Shown here: one piece after another, positions 57,891 through 57,927 of the stretch
Position numbering within the stretch: position 1 is the stretch's first letter
Layout of the letters: every line of letters begins with the position of its first letter
Source: an uncultured Eubacteriales bacterium
GTDB taxonomy: Bacteria > Bacillota > Clostridia > Oscillospirales > Acutalibacteraceae
DNA: 57,927 bases
Direction of reading: 5' to 3'
Assembly: GCA_934477125.1 (NCBI GenBank)
Contig: CAKSOL010000016.1
Span: forward strand, 1 to 57,927
Program-made: the position numbers and the translations under genes
The notes under the pieces: model-generated
The model's database searches: none
What the model saw: the letters and a program-made list of their open reading frames with translations, nothing else
Told to the model about the DNA's origin: nothing

Positions 57891-57927
57891 TGATGCTTTT
57901 GCAACCGTATAGCTCCACTTCATAGGA

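Noticed and set aside
1..57927. tRNA genes, rRNA genes, CRISPR arrays and insertion sequences
   Set aside because: Gaps between genes were read for tRNA T-loop patterns, regular spaced repeats and transposase fragments; none was found. A covariance or repeat search could still reveal a diverged case.

Overview
The window reads as the chromosome of an anaerobic, endospore-forming Clostridia member, most like the Oscillospirales/Ruminococcaceae-type gut Firmicutes. The spore genes (sigK, spoVAC, spoVAD, cotJABC, a SPOCS-LysM protein), the strictly anaerobic class III ribonucleotide reductase (nrdD/nrdG), the short 2[4Fe-4S] ferredoxin, the Firmicutes-type RNase J and the gene order ylqF-rnhB-yraN and tilS-hpt-ftsH all point this way. 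No tRNA, rRNA operon or CRISPR array was seen. Taxonomy is inferred from gene content only.

Layout. 1-1.3 kb: 3' part of a large serine recombinase, the edge of a mobile element. 1.3-7.7 kb (minus strand): methyltransferase, PanE-like reductase, M19 dipeptidase, yraN, rnhB, ylqF, a small membrane protein, lepB and rplS. 7.7-15.4 kb (minus): alpha-glucan metabolism (GH13 enzyme, glycogen phosphorylase), a 48-residue membrane peptide, cardiolipin synthase, and an orphan MalK/UgpC-type ABC ATPase. 15.5-19.6 kb (minus): pseudouridine synthase, a DUF4830-like protein, ispF, ispD, a PAP2 phosphatase, a Cys/Asp-rich zinc-ribbon protein and efp. 19.8-29.9 kb (minus): a nine-gene run from one strong promoter. 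It holds a membrane glycosyltransferase, the CDP-sugar genes rfbF/rfbG/rfbH, a GtrA-like protein, an acetolactate-synthase-like ThDP enzyme, an NAD-dependent epimerase/reductase, a GtrB-like glycosyltransferase and a malic enzyme. 30-39.9 kb: an N-acetylhexosamine-kinase-like protein, dut, nrdG-nrdD behind a NrdR box, a YitT transporter, pgi with a small P-loop protein, a SPOCS-LysM protein and a flavin reductase. 40-48 kb (plus): ferredoxin, then the housekeeping series rnj-rplI-dnaB-tilS-hpt-ftsH. 48-53 kb (plus): MATE exporter, methyltransferase, hslO, asnB. 53-57.9 kb: spoVAC-spoVAD, sigK and rnpB (minus), then a tandem P-loop protein and cotJA-cotJB-cotJC(truncated) (plus).

The most interesting system is the 20.9-29.9 kb cluster. 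RfbF, RfbG and RfbH would make a CDP-3,6-dideoxy-4-keto-hexose intermediate. The ThDP enzyme resembles the role of Yersinia YerE, which adds a two-carbon unit from pyruvate, and the epimerase-family protein could be the final 4-ketoreductase. A GtrB-like polyprenyl-phosphate transferase, a GtrA-like flippase candidate and a multi-spanning GT-C-like protein would then load, flip and transfer the sugar outside the cell. The result would be a yersiniose-like branched sugar on a Gram-positive envelope glycan. The dedicated E3 reductase for RfbH is not in the window.

Other notable points are a lepB reading frame whose best start is ACG, a cotJC ending after 63 codons just before a terminator, a long inverted repeat able to mask the spoVAC ribosome binding site, a ferredoxin built of a nearly identical 45-nt duplication, and a two-domain P-loop protein whose second P-loop has decayed.
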